Of a stretch of 64,000 nucleotides of DNA, positions 63,548 through 64,000 are shown one piece after another; the first letter of the stretch is position 1; every line of letters starts with the position of its first letter. The notes under the pieces were generated by a model. The model saw only the letters and a program-made list of their open reading frames with translations, was not told where the DNA came from and did no database searches. Source of the DNA: Streptomyces luomodiensis (GTDB taxonomy: Bacteria; Actinomycetota; Actinomycetes; Streptomycetales; Streptomycetaceae); NCBI RefSeq assembly GCF_031679605.1, contig NZ_CP117522.1, positions 3,720,001 to 3,784,000 of the forward strand, read 5' to 3'. The position numbers and the translations under genes were made by a program.

Positions 63548-64000
63548 GTGGACGCTTTCGGTGACCTCCTACGCGGGGTGCGGGCCCAGGGCTCATTGTT
63601 CGGCAGCTCGACCCTGACCCCGCCCTGGGCGCTGCACTTCGTGGACGGTGCACCGCTGACGTTGTGCACTGTCCTCTCCGGGGGCGGCTGGATCGTGCCG
63701 GAGCACCGCCCGCCCGAACCTTTGTGCGTCGGCGAGACAGTGGTCGTGCGGGGCCCGGCGCCGTTCCTCTTCGTCGACGAGGTGGGCACCCGGGCGGAGC
63801 CCGTCGCGTGCGGCGCGTTCTGTTCGACGCCCGATCAGGGCGGAACCCGACACCGGCTCGGCTGGCACGAAACCTATGACGGAGGCGACAGCGCGACGAC
63901 ACTTGTCGTCGGCGCCTACCCGGTGCACGGCGAGATCAGCCGCAGGCTGCTGGACGCGCTGCCCGTCGTACTGCGCGTGGGGTCCGGCGGCAAGCCCGAC
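63548..64000 (+). CDS. AraC-family regulator, N-terminal cupin part (truncated by window edge)
   Basis: 151 codons are visible. Residues 1-150 match the cupin_6 sensor domain of AraC regulators: LRGVRAQGSLFGSSTLTPPW, LSGGGWIVPEHRPPEPL and GPAPFLFVDEV are typical. The C-terminal DNA-binding domain lies beyond the edge. GTG 63548 follows GCAGG. It is divergent from the NmrA-like gene and likely regulates it. Confidence 0.88.
   Translation, partial: MDAFGDLLRGVRAQGSLFGSSTLTPPWALHFVDGAPLTLCTVLSGGGWIVPEHRPPEPLCVGETVVVRGPAPFLFVDEVGTRAEPVACGAFCSTPDQGGTRHRLGWHETYDGGDSATTLVVGAYPVHGEISRRLLDALPVVLRVGSGGKPD

Overview
The window is high-GC actinobacterial DNA with GTG starts, G/C-ending codons, MsiK-style ABC importers without their own ATPase, LAL and SARP-era regulatory architecture, and a copZ-copA / citrate synthase / recD2-like neighbourhood. 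All of this points to a Streptomyces chromosome. I see no tRNA, rRNA, IS element, prophage or CRISPR array. Very long open frames occur opposite real genes because of the base composition; they were discarded.

Layout. 1-6060 (-): start of a modular type I PKS that opens with a free-standing ACP and runs off the left edge. 6368-11107: PH-like membrane proteins, a membrane protein and a NarL-type sensor/regulator pair. 11142-14845 (-): a LAL-type LuxR activator and a type II thioesterase, probably PKS-associated. 14940-17580 (-): a FUSC-type membrane protein and a small secreted protein. 17782-26501: a myo-inositol catabolic locus, with iolC, a Cgl0158-like barrel, iolB, iolD and mmsA leftwards and an IolE-like isomerase plus IolG rightwards, from a shared control region with mirrored 14-bp sites over both -35 boxes. 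26731-29855 (+): a small HTH protein and copZ-copA behind a CsoR-type box. 29933-30552: no protein gene, but strong RNA-structure signals. 30553-34237 (-): citrate synthase and RecD2-type helicase. 34424-39971 (+): LacI regulator, RbsA-type ATPase, a fused permease/binding protein, and ribokinase. 40361-41924 (+): a ten-repeat Pro/Thr protein, an ECF sigma factor and a likely anti-sigma factor. 41951-43058: a VOC protein and a CGNR zinc-finger regulator.

43170-56202 is the least familiar part. A three-gene operon (Gfo/Idh/MocA, DUF993, TIM-barrel isomerase) and an eight-gene operon (Gfo/Idh/MocA, DUF6807, cupin, ABC importer, YesL-like protein, Tat-exported large protein) are both read leftwards. 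Each has nearly the same 14-bp AAGCGCTT-centred palindrome at its predicted promoter. A divergent LacI regulator at 55144 is the obvious candidate to bind both. I read this as one uncharacterised carbohydrate (possibly uronide or oligosaccharide) utilisation regulon.

56333-64000 holds a MarR-GNAT fusion, a methyltransferase behind two CebR-like boxes, a small secreted protein, a third TIM-barrel isomerase with a LysR regulator, two redox enzymes and the start of an AraC regulator. The window carries three Gfo/Idh enzymes, three xylose-isomerase-like barrels and two LacI systems, so it is rich in sugar and polyol catabolism next to a polyketide cluster edge.
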